A stretch of 64,000 nt of DNA from Micractinium sp. NFX-FRZ (Eukaryota; Chlorophyta; Trebouxiophyceae; Chlorellales; Chlorellaceae): contig JAPTJF010000088.1 of assembly GCA_029339195.1 (NCBI GenBank), forward strand, positions 1-64,000, given 5' to 3'. The notes beneath the pieces were generated by a model. That model was not told the origin of the DNA, ran no database searches, and saw nothing but the letters and a program-made list of their open reading frames with translations. This document shows positions 22,615 to 32,370 of the stretch, piece by piece. The position numbers were made by a program, and so were the translations under genes. Position 1 is the stretch's first letter; the number at the start of each line of letters is the position of its first letter.

Positions 22615-24560
22615 TCAGGCCATGGTAAGACCCAGCTCCTTTGCGTTGACAATGCTGGGTGCTGCCTTAGGGATAGCGCTGAACTCGCCGTCCACAAAAG
22701 GCAGCACGTCCGGGCGGTTCCACGCGGGGTAGCCCTGCAGCGTGGCCGCCACGTTGCAGGCAGCCAGAGTGGCCTGCAGAGGGAGGGGTGGGGCAGCAGG
22801 GTGCAACGGAGGTGGAACTGGTGAGGGAGAGATGGAGACGGGAGAAGGATGTAGTGCACTGGTGGGCGGCCCTGCAACTTGGCCGTCACCACAATGCAGC
22901 CACCAAACTGGCCTGCCAGGGAATACGGGGCAAGCCAAGGGGGTGAAGCGCGTCGGCAGGACTGCGTGTGCAACGTGTGGCATGGTGCCCCAAAACCATC
23001 AATCACGCAAACACTTTGTACAAGCAAACCTACTGACGCACCATGCCGGCGCACGTCCACAGAGTGGCTGATGCAATGTGTGGCACGATGACGGCGTTAG
23101 GGCAGTCGGCCAGGCCGGGGGCCATGGCTGGCTCATCCTCAAACACGACCAGGCCTGTAGGGAGGAATGGAACTCGGTGGGAGTGTCAGAGGGCCAAGGG
23201 TGCATGTGAGCTTGCACAGTAACCTACCCAAATTCTTCCAGCAAAACGTGACGACCATGTGTTAAGGCAAGTGGTGCAAACCAGGGGCCATGGCTAGCTA
23301 ATCCTGTGGACCTCGGGCCATCAAGACATCACGAAAGAATTGACAGGAGGCACAGAGCAACGTTGGAGTAAGCGGGCCCGCTACTCTTATTTCAACGCTT
23401 TTCTGTGAGCGACGGCCGTTCCACATGGAACCGTGAGATCGCTAAGGCCTGCCTTTGCCCCTGCTCGGTTTTGACGGGCCTCAACTGCTGCCTGCCTGCA
23501 CACATGCCTGCACGCAAGCCTGCCAGGTGCCTCTTTTGCCCCTCAAGCCTTGCCAGTAGATGTGTGTGTGCACTCGCTTGGCCCTACACCACCCACCTTA
23601 AGTTCCTCATGTCACCCACCTTTCAGGCCTGCTGCCCACTCAGGCCGGCTGAGCCCCTGCCCTGCATTCACCCACCTCTCAACACAGCCATCCAGTGGAC
23701 AACTACCAACCTCAGCGTGAGCAGTGTGGCCCCATCCGTGATGGGACCCCAGGTAGTATTGAACAGCGCGGCATCGGTTTCCTTGTTGCCAGACAACCGC
23801 CGCTGCCCAAACACCCTGGCCCCAAGAGGAAAGGTAGGAAAAACAAACACGACAACAAGACACCGCCCCGGCCGCACCTGCTCGGAAGTTAGGGTTTGCC
23901 TTGAGGTGCGCCACCAGCGCAGCCTCCTCAATCACGGGCCCCCGAGCAGCGTTGACCAGCACAGCGTCGGACTTCATCATGCCAAGCCGCTCCGTGTTGA
24001 TCAGGTGCCGCGTGTTGTCGTCCAGGTTGCAGTGCAGGCTGACCACCTGTAAACACATGTCACAAACAGGTAGGAGGTGGGCGAGGGGTAGGAGGAAATC
24101 AGGTGCGGCATGTGTAACCGAAAATTGCAGTGCAAATCAAGCACCTGCAAAATCAAGCAGCGGCAACAGCAGGGAGAGAGAAAACGTTGAAGGGGTGCCG
24201 AGCCGCCCTCGTCCCGGCCAGCATGCAATGCAGACCAACCACCAGCGAGACAAGCAGTGAAGGCAGGGAGGAGAGGCACAGGGGTGCAGGGCGAAGGAGC
24301 AGCGGTTATCAGGTGCCGCGAGGCGGCGTCCAGGCTGCGATACAGGCCAACCACTTGCAGATTAAAGATGCAGTCAACTCGAATTCATCCTCAGTCTGCC
24401 TTCCGCAGCCCTCCTCCAGCCTTGTACCCACAACCTAATGCTTTAAACACGACTCGTTGTAGCACTCACGTCTGCCTCCCGCAGCACCTCCTCAACCGTC
24501 TCGCACCGCCGCACGCTCAGCGGCCGCTCCCCTTTGCTCTCCAGCAGCTTGCTGTAGTCC
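22615..24560 (-). CDS. HPR1: Hydroxypyruvate reductase, C-terminal half (5' truncated)
   Basis: The four exons are 24560-24470, 24046-23878, 23154-23042 and 22773-22615, giving 176 residues. HPR reduces hydroxypyruvate to glycerate in photorespiration using NADH (D-2-hydroxyacid dehydrogenase family). Landmarks include ETVEEVLREADV, VVSLHCNLDDNTRHLINTER, AARGPVIEEAALVAHLKANP with the substrate Arg, VFEDEPAMAPGLADCPN with the catalytic Glu, VPHIASATLW with the catalytic His, and the C-terminus PSIVNAKELGLTMA. The usual protein is about 390-410 residues. The first roughly 200, including the GxGxxG nucleotide loop, are not found upstream, where a HCF136 fragment lies instead. The segment RAGLVVFEDEP has Val where Asp is normal (GLDVFEDEP). 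The surviving frames are open, so this is either a recent truncation or an assembly join. Confidence 0.8.
24096..24150 (-). repeat. Decayed HPR exon copy (nearer)
   Basis: Just upstream of the functional exon (start 24046), a partial copy reads VLDLHCNFRLHMPHLISS against VVSLHCNLDDNTRHLINT. It is preceded by an intact TTGCAG acceptor-like site. Confidence 0.65.
24305..24360 (-). repeat. Decayed HPR exon copy (farther)
   Basis: A second partial copy in the same intron reads VVGLYRSLDAASRHLITA. Its acceptor AG is changed to AA (CTGCAAGTGG), so it could not be spliced as an exon start. Confidence 0.65.
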
Positions 24561-24839
24561 CTGCATGCCAGCAAAACGCATTAAAAGTAGATGTGATGCT
24601 TGATTAGGCAGGCCTGGGGTTGCTAATGTGGGGCACGAGGGGAAGGACAGCCCCATTAGCACAAACAGGCAAACAGGAGTCTGCCGCCGGCCGGTCAGCT
24701 GCACACCCTCCACGATTTTCTGCAGCATGAAGGTAATGAATGAAAGGGGCCAGCTTCAGGGTCATGCTTGTGTTGCAGCTCACTAGCGCTAGGCCGTGCG
24801 GCAGCAATTCGCAGCTGCCCAACAACTCACTCGCAGTGG

Positions 24840-25256
24840 CACGCAAGTGACTGTTGCCCAGCACAAAGGGCACAGGAGTGATGGACAATGCAGCGGGCAC
24901 AACTCGACAAGCCCATACAATAACAAGAAGGTTCTCCTTGCCGCAGCACCTTTAACATTCCGCATCCACAGCCCAGCCAATTGGGGAAGTTGCAAAATAT
25001 AAGCTCGCACTGAGCGGCCCGCCGCCATCGCCCTTCACAAAGCCCAAGCCGTCGGGCACTCACCTATGCAGCACCCACAGTCCAGTTCAGTGCCAAAGTA
25101 GCAAATCAACCCTCACAAAAACCCCAAAGCTCACCCGCAGCAGCACGCCGTCGTTGCCCAGCACAAAGCCCAGGCCTCCCGAGGTGAAGACGAGCTCGTA
25201 CAGGTTGGCGGCCAGCTGGTCAGCCGCCCGCTCACGCTTCCAGGTCTCCCGCAATC
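24840..25256 (-). pseudogene. Fragment of the last HCF136 exon and 3' flank
   Basis: The exon-like part, 25256-25087, encodes [20 protein letters not shown] and [16 protein letters not shown], as in HCF136 exon 10, then diverges and stops. The acceptor side has lost the EDGGQ codons. The following 3' flank (24840-25086) also matches 11560-11765, including the element AACAAGAAGGTTCTCCTTGC. No other HCF136 exon is found between here and NIP7. It lies directly upstream of the truncated HPR gene on the same strand. Confidence 0.85.
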
Positions 25257-26190
25257 TGCAGATATGAGCCGCCCCGCTGCTGCACCGGCTGCTCGCTGTG
25301 CCGCCTGCTCTCCGTTGGTGCAGAAGGAGCCTGGTGGCAGCACCTGCGCATAGGCAAAGGGGCGGGTTCCGTGCAGCGGGGCGGGGCGGAGTCGGGAGAG
25401 CATGGCAGCAGCTCAGCAGGGGCATGGCAGCAGCTCAGCTTGCCAGCACTTGTGCGAACAGCTGGGATGCAGGCACAAAGGGGCACCCATGCCGGCACCG
25501 CAGGCACTGCTGAGGCCGACCTTGAAGAAGTTGTTTGAGTAAGGAGGCAGGTGGCGGGGCGGTGGGGGTGGCCGCTGCTGCTACTGCTGCCGCCACCGCT
25601 GTTCGGTGATCCTCTTGCCGCTGCTGCTGCCTTGGTGCATGCCTGGAGGCTTTCCTGAGGGTTACCCTGGCACTACAGGGAGCAGGAGCAGCAGCGACAG
25701 GTGAGCAGGATGCACCCGGGTGCAAGGCGGGGAGGAGTTGTGGGGTGGGGCGAGAGCGGAGCCAGGCGCGGGCTGCATGTGCAGCCACCGGTGGCCATCC
25801 CCACCACCAGCTGCTCCATGTTCAGCACGTGCAGAGCCTGCAGCTGCAGCACAGGGTGTTGACATCAGGCGCCCCCGCCAGGGCAGGCGGGCGGCGCAGG
25901 GGCGGGCGGCGGCACAGGCCAACCAAGTCACAAGCCCTCGTCGGCTTGCCTGCTGGACCCACGCACATTCTCAATTGCGATGACATCCTTCCAAGCCCGC
26001 AGAGGCCGCAGAGCTCACTGCCGTGACTGCGGGGCGCCTTGAAGCGATCCCGCGCGCCCCGCCTGCCCTGGGCGCCTTTCGCGGGTGTGTGGCAGCGATT
26101 GTGATTGGAAGGAAGCGCATGAAGCAATTTGCGCTTTACGCCACGCTGTCCGGCATTCCCGCCCCCTGTTTCCCCCGATGTCACGCTGGC
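25257..26190. other. No gene supported
   Basis: This lies between the HCF136 fragment and the NIP7 promoter, where the rest of HCF136 would be expected if the pair had been copied whole. I recognise none of its exons. A minus-strand stretch near 25860-25790 (LQALHVLNMEQLVVGMATG) looks somewhat protein-like but is isolated. Confidence 0.35.
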
Positions 26191-26257
26191 GAGGGGACTG
26201 CTGTGCTGTGCAGTAACTGCTTCTTCCTCCTCGCTTGCAAGTGATCGGCACATGCAA

Positions 26258-26265
26258 TTATAAGG
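26258..26265 (+). promoter_or_regulatory. TATA-like element upstream of NIP7
   Basis: TTATAAGG lies within a conserved block (GCACATGCAATTATAAGGCC) that is identical in the copy at 15779-15786. It is about 200 bp upstream of the exon 1 donor. Conservation between the two copies may simply reflect recent duplication, so promoter function is inference. Confidence 0.3.
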
Positions 26266-26456
26266 CCGACAGCGCACGCGATTCGGCTGCGACACCGCAC
26301 CGCACATGCACTGGCTGAGCGTGCACCTCTACGGACCGACCTGACATTGGTTACCCCATCTAACTGTGATCTCTGACATACAGCAGCCGCGTCAGGCCGC
26401 AGCGGGGCACCCAGCCTTCTCGCGCCGCCGCATAGCCGGCGCAACACTGGGACACA

Positions 26457-28807
26457 AGTGAGTGCGTGTTTGAAGAACAATTTGGCACGCAAGCAAGGTG
26501 GCCGCAAGTCCACCGCCCGCTCGCATGCATGGCTGGCGGCGGCAGAGACGGCGGCCGCTGCCAACGACCCTTCGCCCCTGCCCATCAGGGGGGGGCATCA
26601 CAGAAGGCTGTGTGTGGCTTTCAGAGGGCCGATGTTGCACACAGGAATGCAGTGTGCCATTGCGGGCTCGCAGCCTCCATGCCACCTGCTGCCGCCCACC
26701 CCGTCTACACCCTCTGCTGCTTGGCTGTTGACCTGACGCTTTCGGGGCCCCACCCTTGTCCATCCCCTCCCCTGCAGTGCGGCCGCTGACAGAGGATGAG
26801 ACAAAGGTGGTGTTTGAGAAGCTGCACAAGTTCATCGGGAAGAACATCAAAGCGCTGGTGCAGCAAGGGGAGACGCCGTGCTGCCTGCGCCTGCAGAAGA
26901 ACCGCGTGTTCTATGTGCGGGAGGACATGATGCGGCGCGCCACCAACGTGAGGGCGGCAGGCTGGGGGTGGTTGTTGGGAAGTTACCCGAGACAGGACAA
27001 GCAGTTGCTCTGCAGGCTGCCTATGTTATTGTTGGCATAAGCGAGAGAGGATTTGTGACGAAGCAGCTTTCGTTGACAGCGGTGGCGGCTCGGGCTGGGG
27101 CGTTTGGGCCTGCACCGTGGCGGGGCCCTGGGGTTTGAGAGAGCACATGCATGCTGAGTGGGGCACTTCACAAGCAGGGCTGCGCCACCTGGGCAGGTCT
27201 CGCTCTGAGCGTGCACGCACCGGTTGGGAACCTCTCCCTTCCTGCTGCTCATTCCACCTTTGCTTGCATTCCGCCTTTTGCCTGCTGATTCGCTGTGCAG
27301 GTGGCGCGTGACAAGCTGGTGTCCCTGGGCACCTGCATCGGCAAGTTCACGCACAGCGGCAAGTTCCGCATCACCATTGGGGCGCTCGACTTGCTGGCCC
27401 AGTACGCCAAGTACAAGGTGGGCCGATTGAACAGTTCGTGCGCTGGGCAGGACGGCTTGCTGTTGGTTCATGAAGTGAATCCCAGAACACGGTTGACGAC
27501 ATTGGCTCGGGGCAGGCAGTAGGAGGATTTTAGTTCTAAAACCCAGGGAGGCTGACCCGCAGCGTGAGGATCGAACAGTGAGGGAGGGGGCGGCTTTGGA
27601 GAGGAGGGATGCTGCAATGCAGGGCCTGCCCGCCCCTCTGCACGCTCATCCTTGACTTGCTGCAAGCGTGGCCATTGATGCAACTCAAATTCAGTCTTCA
27701 AACCGAATCCACAGCGTGTGGAGCAATATAACAACCAACACTTGGACTGAGGCCACAGCTCTTCCAGCATCTGCCGATGCACTGCTTGAGCACCGTTGGC
27801 TCCCTTGCAAACTGCATGTCAGCTGCTAGTTGCTGCGTGCAAGCTCCTTTGCACATTGCATTTCGGCTGCTACCTGCTGCCTGCAAGATCCTTTGCATTC
27901 ACATGTCAGCTGCTATGTGCGGCCTGCAAGCCCGTTGATGCAACTCAAATTCAGTCTTCAACCCGAATCCACAACGTGTGGAACAATATAACAACCAACA
28001 CTTGGACTGAGGGCTGCTCCTTGCATTTGGCCAGCCCTGCAAGGGAGGTGGGGGGTGGGGGGGCCACGGGCGTTGACTCTTGCATTTTTATTTTTCTGGA
28101 CCGGCGCTCAGCGCCTCCTTCACTGCTCCGCTACATCTGCCTTTCTGCCTCTTCCGTTGGAGTCTCCGTCACCTTGACTGGCACACGTTCTTCTCCCGCG
28201 CCCAGTAGGCGCTCACTCTGCCTCCCCCGCCTGCACCGCCCTGCCCCTCTGCCCTGCAGGTGTGGGTGAAGCCGTCTGCGGAGATGCAGTTCCTGTATGG
28301 CAACCACGTGCTCAAAAACGGGCTGGGGCGCATCACGGAGAACACGCCCGGATACACGGGGGTGGTAGTGTACAGCATGTCGGGTGAGCAGACGCAGCAG
28401 CCAGGGTGTTGTGTCTATATGTGCTGGTGTGGCGCTGCTGTGCTGCCTGTGTGTGCGTTAGGCGCATACCCAGACAGCATGGGGCTGTGTTTGTGTGTGT
28501 GCTGGGAGAGCTGCTGCTACGCTGCCTGGGCATGTTGTGCTGAAGCTCGTGTGGTGCTCTGCGCGTGCGGGCACGTGGGTGCATGTTTGCGGAGCTAGCT
28601 GCACAGGTGGCCTGCTGGTTGTCACTTCCCAAATGGTCACTATATCACCAGCTCTTGCCCTGTGCTGCCGCTGCCGCAGATGTCCCACTGGGCTTTGGCG
28701 TGACTGCCAAGTCGACGTCGGAGTGCCGCAGCGCAGACCCCAACGCCATCGTCGTCTTCCACCAGGCAGACTGCGGAGAGTACTTGCGGGCGGAAGACGA
28801 GCTTTAG
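26457..28807 (+). CDS. NIP7: 60S ribosome biogenesis protein NIP7
   Basis: Coding segments are A at 26457 joined to 26778-26947, then 27301-27417, 28260-28383 and 28680-28807, giving 179 residues, the family's normal length. NIP7 acts in the nucleolus in pre-rRNA processing and 60S assembly. Its N-terminal alpha/beta domain is followed by an RNA-binding PUA domain. Conserved blocks include [80 protein letters not shown] and [16 protein letters not shown]. No ATG opens exon 2: the acceptor CAG is followed by TGCGGCCG. Exon 1 ends in A before a perfect GTGAGT donor, so the start codon is created by splicing (A|TG). Intron 3 is long and holds minisatellite-like repeats. Confidence 0.95.
27677..28015 (+). 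repeat. Repeats inside NIP7 intron 3
   Basis: A unit of about 75 bp beginning GATGCAACTCAAATTCAGTC occurs at 27677 and 27937. Between the copies lie about three units of roughly 45 bp sharing GTCAGCTGCTA..TGC..GCCTGCAAG. All are intronic. Confidence 0.75.
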
Positions 28808-29331
28808 AGGGCATGAGGCCTGCCATGGCTTGCTTTTTAAGGATCAAGTTCAAGGCTGCATGCTACTCTAGCCCGCAGCTCACCGCCGTTCAGCAGCCCT
28901 GCTTCTGCTTCTGGTACTTCTTGTGCTGCCTGCTTGTGGGATTGGTAGATACAGCTCACTCCCTCCTTCCTGTGCCACCCCGTTCTCGACGCTTCCCTGC
29001 TTTCGTTTGTTGCTTCCTCAGCTCTCATGCTCCGCTCTGCTTTGCTGCCTTCTTTCCTTTGACCTTGACCTCTATGTGACTGATACTCGCCGATTCTCTT
29101 CACATGACATCAAAACCAGTGTAACACAAGCCACTGTCTGTCACCGGCACAAGAATGATGCACGGGGATGCCGGCGTGGGGCACTGCAGCAATGTGTTGT
29201 GGTTTGTTAAGCTTGCCAGCAGTCTCAATGGGACTGCTGCTCTTTCGTTGCTCAGGCCGTCACTATCTTTCGTCCGGAACTGCAACGAGCATCCTGTAGC
29301 ACTGAACGCCTTCCTCGAAGCCCTTGGCTCC
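28808..29331. other. NIP7 3' flank with a 145-bp repeat copy
   Basis: This is the untranslated or intergenic region after NIP7. A TGTAA motif, the usual green-algal polyadenylation signal, lies at 29119-29123 within the 145-bp repeat (29077-29221). Confidence 0.5.
29077..29221 (+). repeat. 145-bp direct repeat, copy 1
   Basis: Same length as 36950-37094, with one difference noticed (AATGTGTTG here, AATGCGTTG there). It begins TGACTGATACTCGCC and ends CTTGCCAGCA. The two copies bracket 7.7 kb. Confidence 0.95.
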
Positions 29332-29602
29332 ATGGCCTCTTCCCTGCGCCCCGTGGGGCCGCTGACCTCCACGACCAGCCTGCACGGCCGCTCTTGCTGC
29401 GTTCCGCCCCTGCAAGCTGCCATGAAGAAGCCGCGAGCGCAGCGGGGCTCGGGCGCCGCTGGGCGCAGCCGGCCGCTCTCCGCCCTGGGCAAAGGTGGTG
29501 AGGAGCCATGGCTCACACCCATGGGCGCACGTGCCCCCCGGGCCGCTGAGGTGGCGGCAGGCGGCGGCGGTGGGAGCGGCGGTGCCGGCGGCTGGCACCG
29601 CA

Positions 29603-29639
<37 letters not shown>

Positions 29640-30247
29640 CGTGCCGCGCACACAGCAGGAGACCATCTTTGTGGCCCCAGAGGTGCGCACCACAGCAGGG
29701 GAACTGATGGTGGGATTACAGGGCCGAGTTTTGGAGCGCAGTCCCCGCTGCCGCAAGTGCATGCCCCACTTTCGTGCAAGCGCACGGTGCCGGCGCCAGG
29801 CAAGCATGCCCTGTGTCCCAACCTGCGCTGCATACTGAAGTGTGCGTCCTCTACTGTTGCCTGCCCTGCCTGCAGGCAGCGGCTCCCGCTAAGAACACCC
29901 TGGTCTCCACCCTGGCCGCCGGGCTGCCGATTCCCGGTGGGGTTGTCACTGTGCTGGCAGGCATCGCCGTGCCTGTCATCTGGGTGATCCAGCTGGGCAG
30001 CAGGGTAGAAGCGCTGCAGACCGGGCTGACGGCGCTGCAGACCGGGCAGACGGTGCTGCAGACCGGGCAGACTGCGCTGCAGACCGGGCAGGCTGCGCTG
30101 CAGACTGCGCTGCAGTTGGGCCTGCACGACCAGGAGAAGGCACTGGTCACGGCAAAGTCAGAGCTGCTGGTGGCGATGCACAGCCAGCACACCGCGCTGC
30201 TGACTGCCCTGCTGAAACAGCAGGCGCAGCCGCAGCAGCGCCGCTAG
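29332..30247 (+). CDS. TM/coiled-coil repeat protein, unknown
   Basis: The two exons, 29332-29682 and 29876-30247, encode 240 residues. The N-terminus (MASSLRPVGPLTSTTSLHGR) is Ser/Arg-rich and could be a transit peptide. It is followed by a Gly/Glu low-complexity stretch. Exon 2 begins with a hydrophobic helix (GLPIPGGVVTVLAGIAVPVI) and then perfect heptads LQTGQTA/LQTGQAA from a 21-bp tandem repeat. It ends in a basic Gln-rich helix (TALLKQQAQPQQRR). A membrane anchor with a coiled-coil stalk is likely, and the plan matches the gene at 19807-20975. It is enclosed, with the retroelement, between the 145-bp direct repeats. The family is unknown. Confidence 0.65.
30005..30110 (+). repeat. 21-bp tandem coding repeat
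   Basis: About five units of GCGCTGCAGACCGGGCAGAC, with some variation, encode the heptad LQTGQTA of the coiled-coil protein. Confidence 0.85.
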
Positions 30248-30581
30248 GAGCGGCCCGTGAAGCGACGCCTGCAGCACGCCCCGGCGCGTGCAACACGCGG
30301 CCGCAGAAGCAGGCCTGAGTGTGGTGCGGCGTGGCCCTGCTCCCCTCTCCCCCTGGCCTGTCGAGCTCCTCTCCCCCTGGGAGGGTCAGGTTCTGCCTCG
30401 CCCTTCTGCCAGCCTTATTTCTGTTTTCTTTTGGTCGATGCTGCCAGTCCCCCGATTTTGTTCGAGCCCCCTTGTGCTTGAGCGCCTGCCCCGTACCAAT
30501 GCCCCCAATTTGTGCCAATCTGTGCCAAATTTTGCCCCCGATGCCCATGCCTCTGCCTCTCGAACGCTGTAACCTGCCCTG

Positions 30582-30699
30582 CCCACCAACCTGCAGCAGC
30601 CCTGTACTTGCGTCGTCCCCCATGCCTGCCGTTTGATATGCCCACCAACCTGCAGCAGCCCTGTACTTGCGTCGTCCCCCATGCCTGCCGTTTGATACG
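30582..30699 (+). repeat. 59-bp tandem duplication
   Basis: Two nearly identical units begin CCCACCAACCTGCAGCAGCC at 30582 and 30641, in the 3' flank of the coiled-coil gene just before the retroelement. Confidence 0.9.
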
Positions 30700-30775
30700 T
30701 GTCTCATTCTTCTGCTGTTTGCACTGACGCTCTGCAAGTCTTGCACACAGCAGCATCCCAAGCACTCTACTCGTC

Positions 30776-31327
30776 GTGCATGGCTTGAGGGTGAGCAAAA
30801 GCGGTGGAGAAGTGGGGTCCATCTGGGTTAGCCAGCAAAGATCAGCAAGCTACGCTGCCGCGCTTGCAGGGCCAACCGGCCCAGTGGCAGCTGCCTCCGC
30901 CGCTGCCGCTGCCGCTGCTGCCGCCGCGGGCCTGCAGACTGCTGTGGCTAACCTGCTCACACCGCAGCCCAGCTCCCTCTGCCCTTCTCGGTCGCACGCA
31001 CCCGGCCTGCACTCAGCGTATGCAACCGGCCTGTCGGCAGCCACTGCTGCTGCCGCCACTACCGCAGCCGCCGCATGCGTAACCACCATCCCCACTGCGG
31101 GTGCCCAGTGGCAGCCCGCCAGCGAGTACCCCCACGCAATGAGCACAATAGCACGCATGCTTCTCCTGCTGAGTGGAGATGCAGAAGAGAACCCAGGGCA
31201 TGTACCTACAAATGGAGACGCAGAGGAGGTGGCCAGGTGGCTGGGAGCAAGTGACCGGGTTGCACAGGCAGGAAGTGTTGCGCATCCTCAGGGAGACAGC
31301 AGCATTGGTGCAGGCCATGCCTTGTGA
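30776..31327 (+). pseudogene. Retroelement N-terminal frame with 2A-like motif
   Basis: An Ala/Thr-rich leader is followed by MLLLLSGDAEENPGHVP at 31157-31207. The core GDAEENPG matches the D-x-E-x-N-P-G signature of 2A ribosome-skipping peptides, which many non-LTR elements carry at this place behind a Leu-rich stretch. The residue after NPG is His, where Pro is needed for skipping. The frame ends at 31327. An overlapping frame (31173-31571) continues with retroelement-like sequence (RQEVLRILRETAALVQAMP), implying a frameshift near 31200-31260. Confidence 0.6.
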
Positions 31328-31446
31328 CCGCACCCATGAAGGGATGCAGACATCCAGCCACGCATGGAACCATCCCATAATGAAGGCCCTGGCCTGCAGC
31401 ATTGAGGACCTGCTGCCGCCGGTGAGCGGGGTGCAGGCACGCACAG

Positions 31447-32370
31447 TTGACGCTGCTGCGCACCTCCCCGACAGCATGCTCTTTGAAAGCCACCGGGCTG
31501 AGTACTTTCGCCCATGCCCCCTTCTCACAAGGAAGAGAGCTAGCTGTCAAGCAGACGGGTGCAGACGGTAATTGCAACCAACACTCCCTACTACTCTCAA
31601 CGGTGGGGTCGGAGCGGCACGGCTGGGCGGCGCTCAGACTTCGCTGCCTCCTGCACTTGATGGCCGACTCGGCCACATACTACAGGGCTCGACTTGGGGA
31701 TGGCACACATATCAAGGACTTCAGTGCACCTGACTTCGAGAGCATGGCAACCCCAGGGGCGTGCACGTGGCTCAACCTTGGGGCAAGTGCAGTGGCGGCC
31801 ACGGTCATGCAAAACACCAGCGGCAAGCGCAAGCTAGCACTGCTAGCACGGGCAGGTTTGGCAGAAGCGCGACCCCTATCAGGGCAACAGGAAGAAGCTT
31901 GCACCACACCCTCGGTAGATGAGCCAACGAAGCTGCCAGTCGCCACATTTGCAAACCCCTGCGACAAGCCCAAACCACCAGCAGCGATGACCTCCCGGCA
32001 GCTGAGCATTAAAGCCTTCTTAACACAAAAGAGGGGAGACAAACACACAGCTGCACAACAGCGCCAGGCCAAGCTGACCAAGCATGCAGCAGTCTGCCGC
32101 GTGCTGAGACGGCTGCAGCAGCCGTCAGGGCGGCCGAAAGGGCACGTGCTGCCCAGGCACGAGCTCTGCTACAAAGAGCAGCCGAAGGCACGCCAGAAGA
32201 GGCACCTGCCAGGGCCGCTACGCAGCCGCCGCCAGCGCCGCACAAAAAGCATGCATCAGCCTCGACAGCACCCTGCAGCACGGGGCACACAGACAGTGAG
32301 CTCACATTCTGTGTCTACAACCTGGGCAGAGGCGGGGGCGGCAGCGCCCTGCTGGATGTGGAGGACATAG
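31447..32370 (+). pseudogene. Retroelement frame with OTU-like motif
   Basis: The sequence TGADGNCNQHSLLLSTVG at about 31552-31605 carries the D-G-N-C signature of OTU-family cysteine proteases, with the nucleophile Cys at 31573-31575. It is followed by GWAALRLRCLLHLMADSATY, like the H-x-x-L-R helix of that fold. Such domains occur in several eukaryotic retroelements. A catalytic His downstream was not identified. The rest of the frame is basic (GDKHTAAQQRQAKLTKHAA) and probably a linker. The last part overlaps the endonuclease in another frame. Confidence 0.5.

Noticed and set aside
22344..22628. 94-codon open frame antisense to HPR 3' end
   Set aside because: It lies in the 3' flank of HPR and overlaps its last codons. 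There is no conserved sequence or splice context.
25087..25256. Functional second HCF136 gene
   Set aside because: Only the last exon is present, its first codons are altered, and none of exons 1-9 is found upstream before NIP7.
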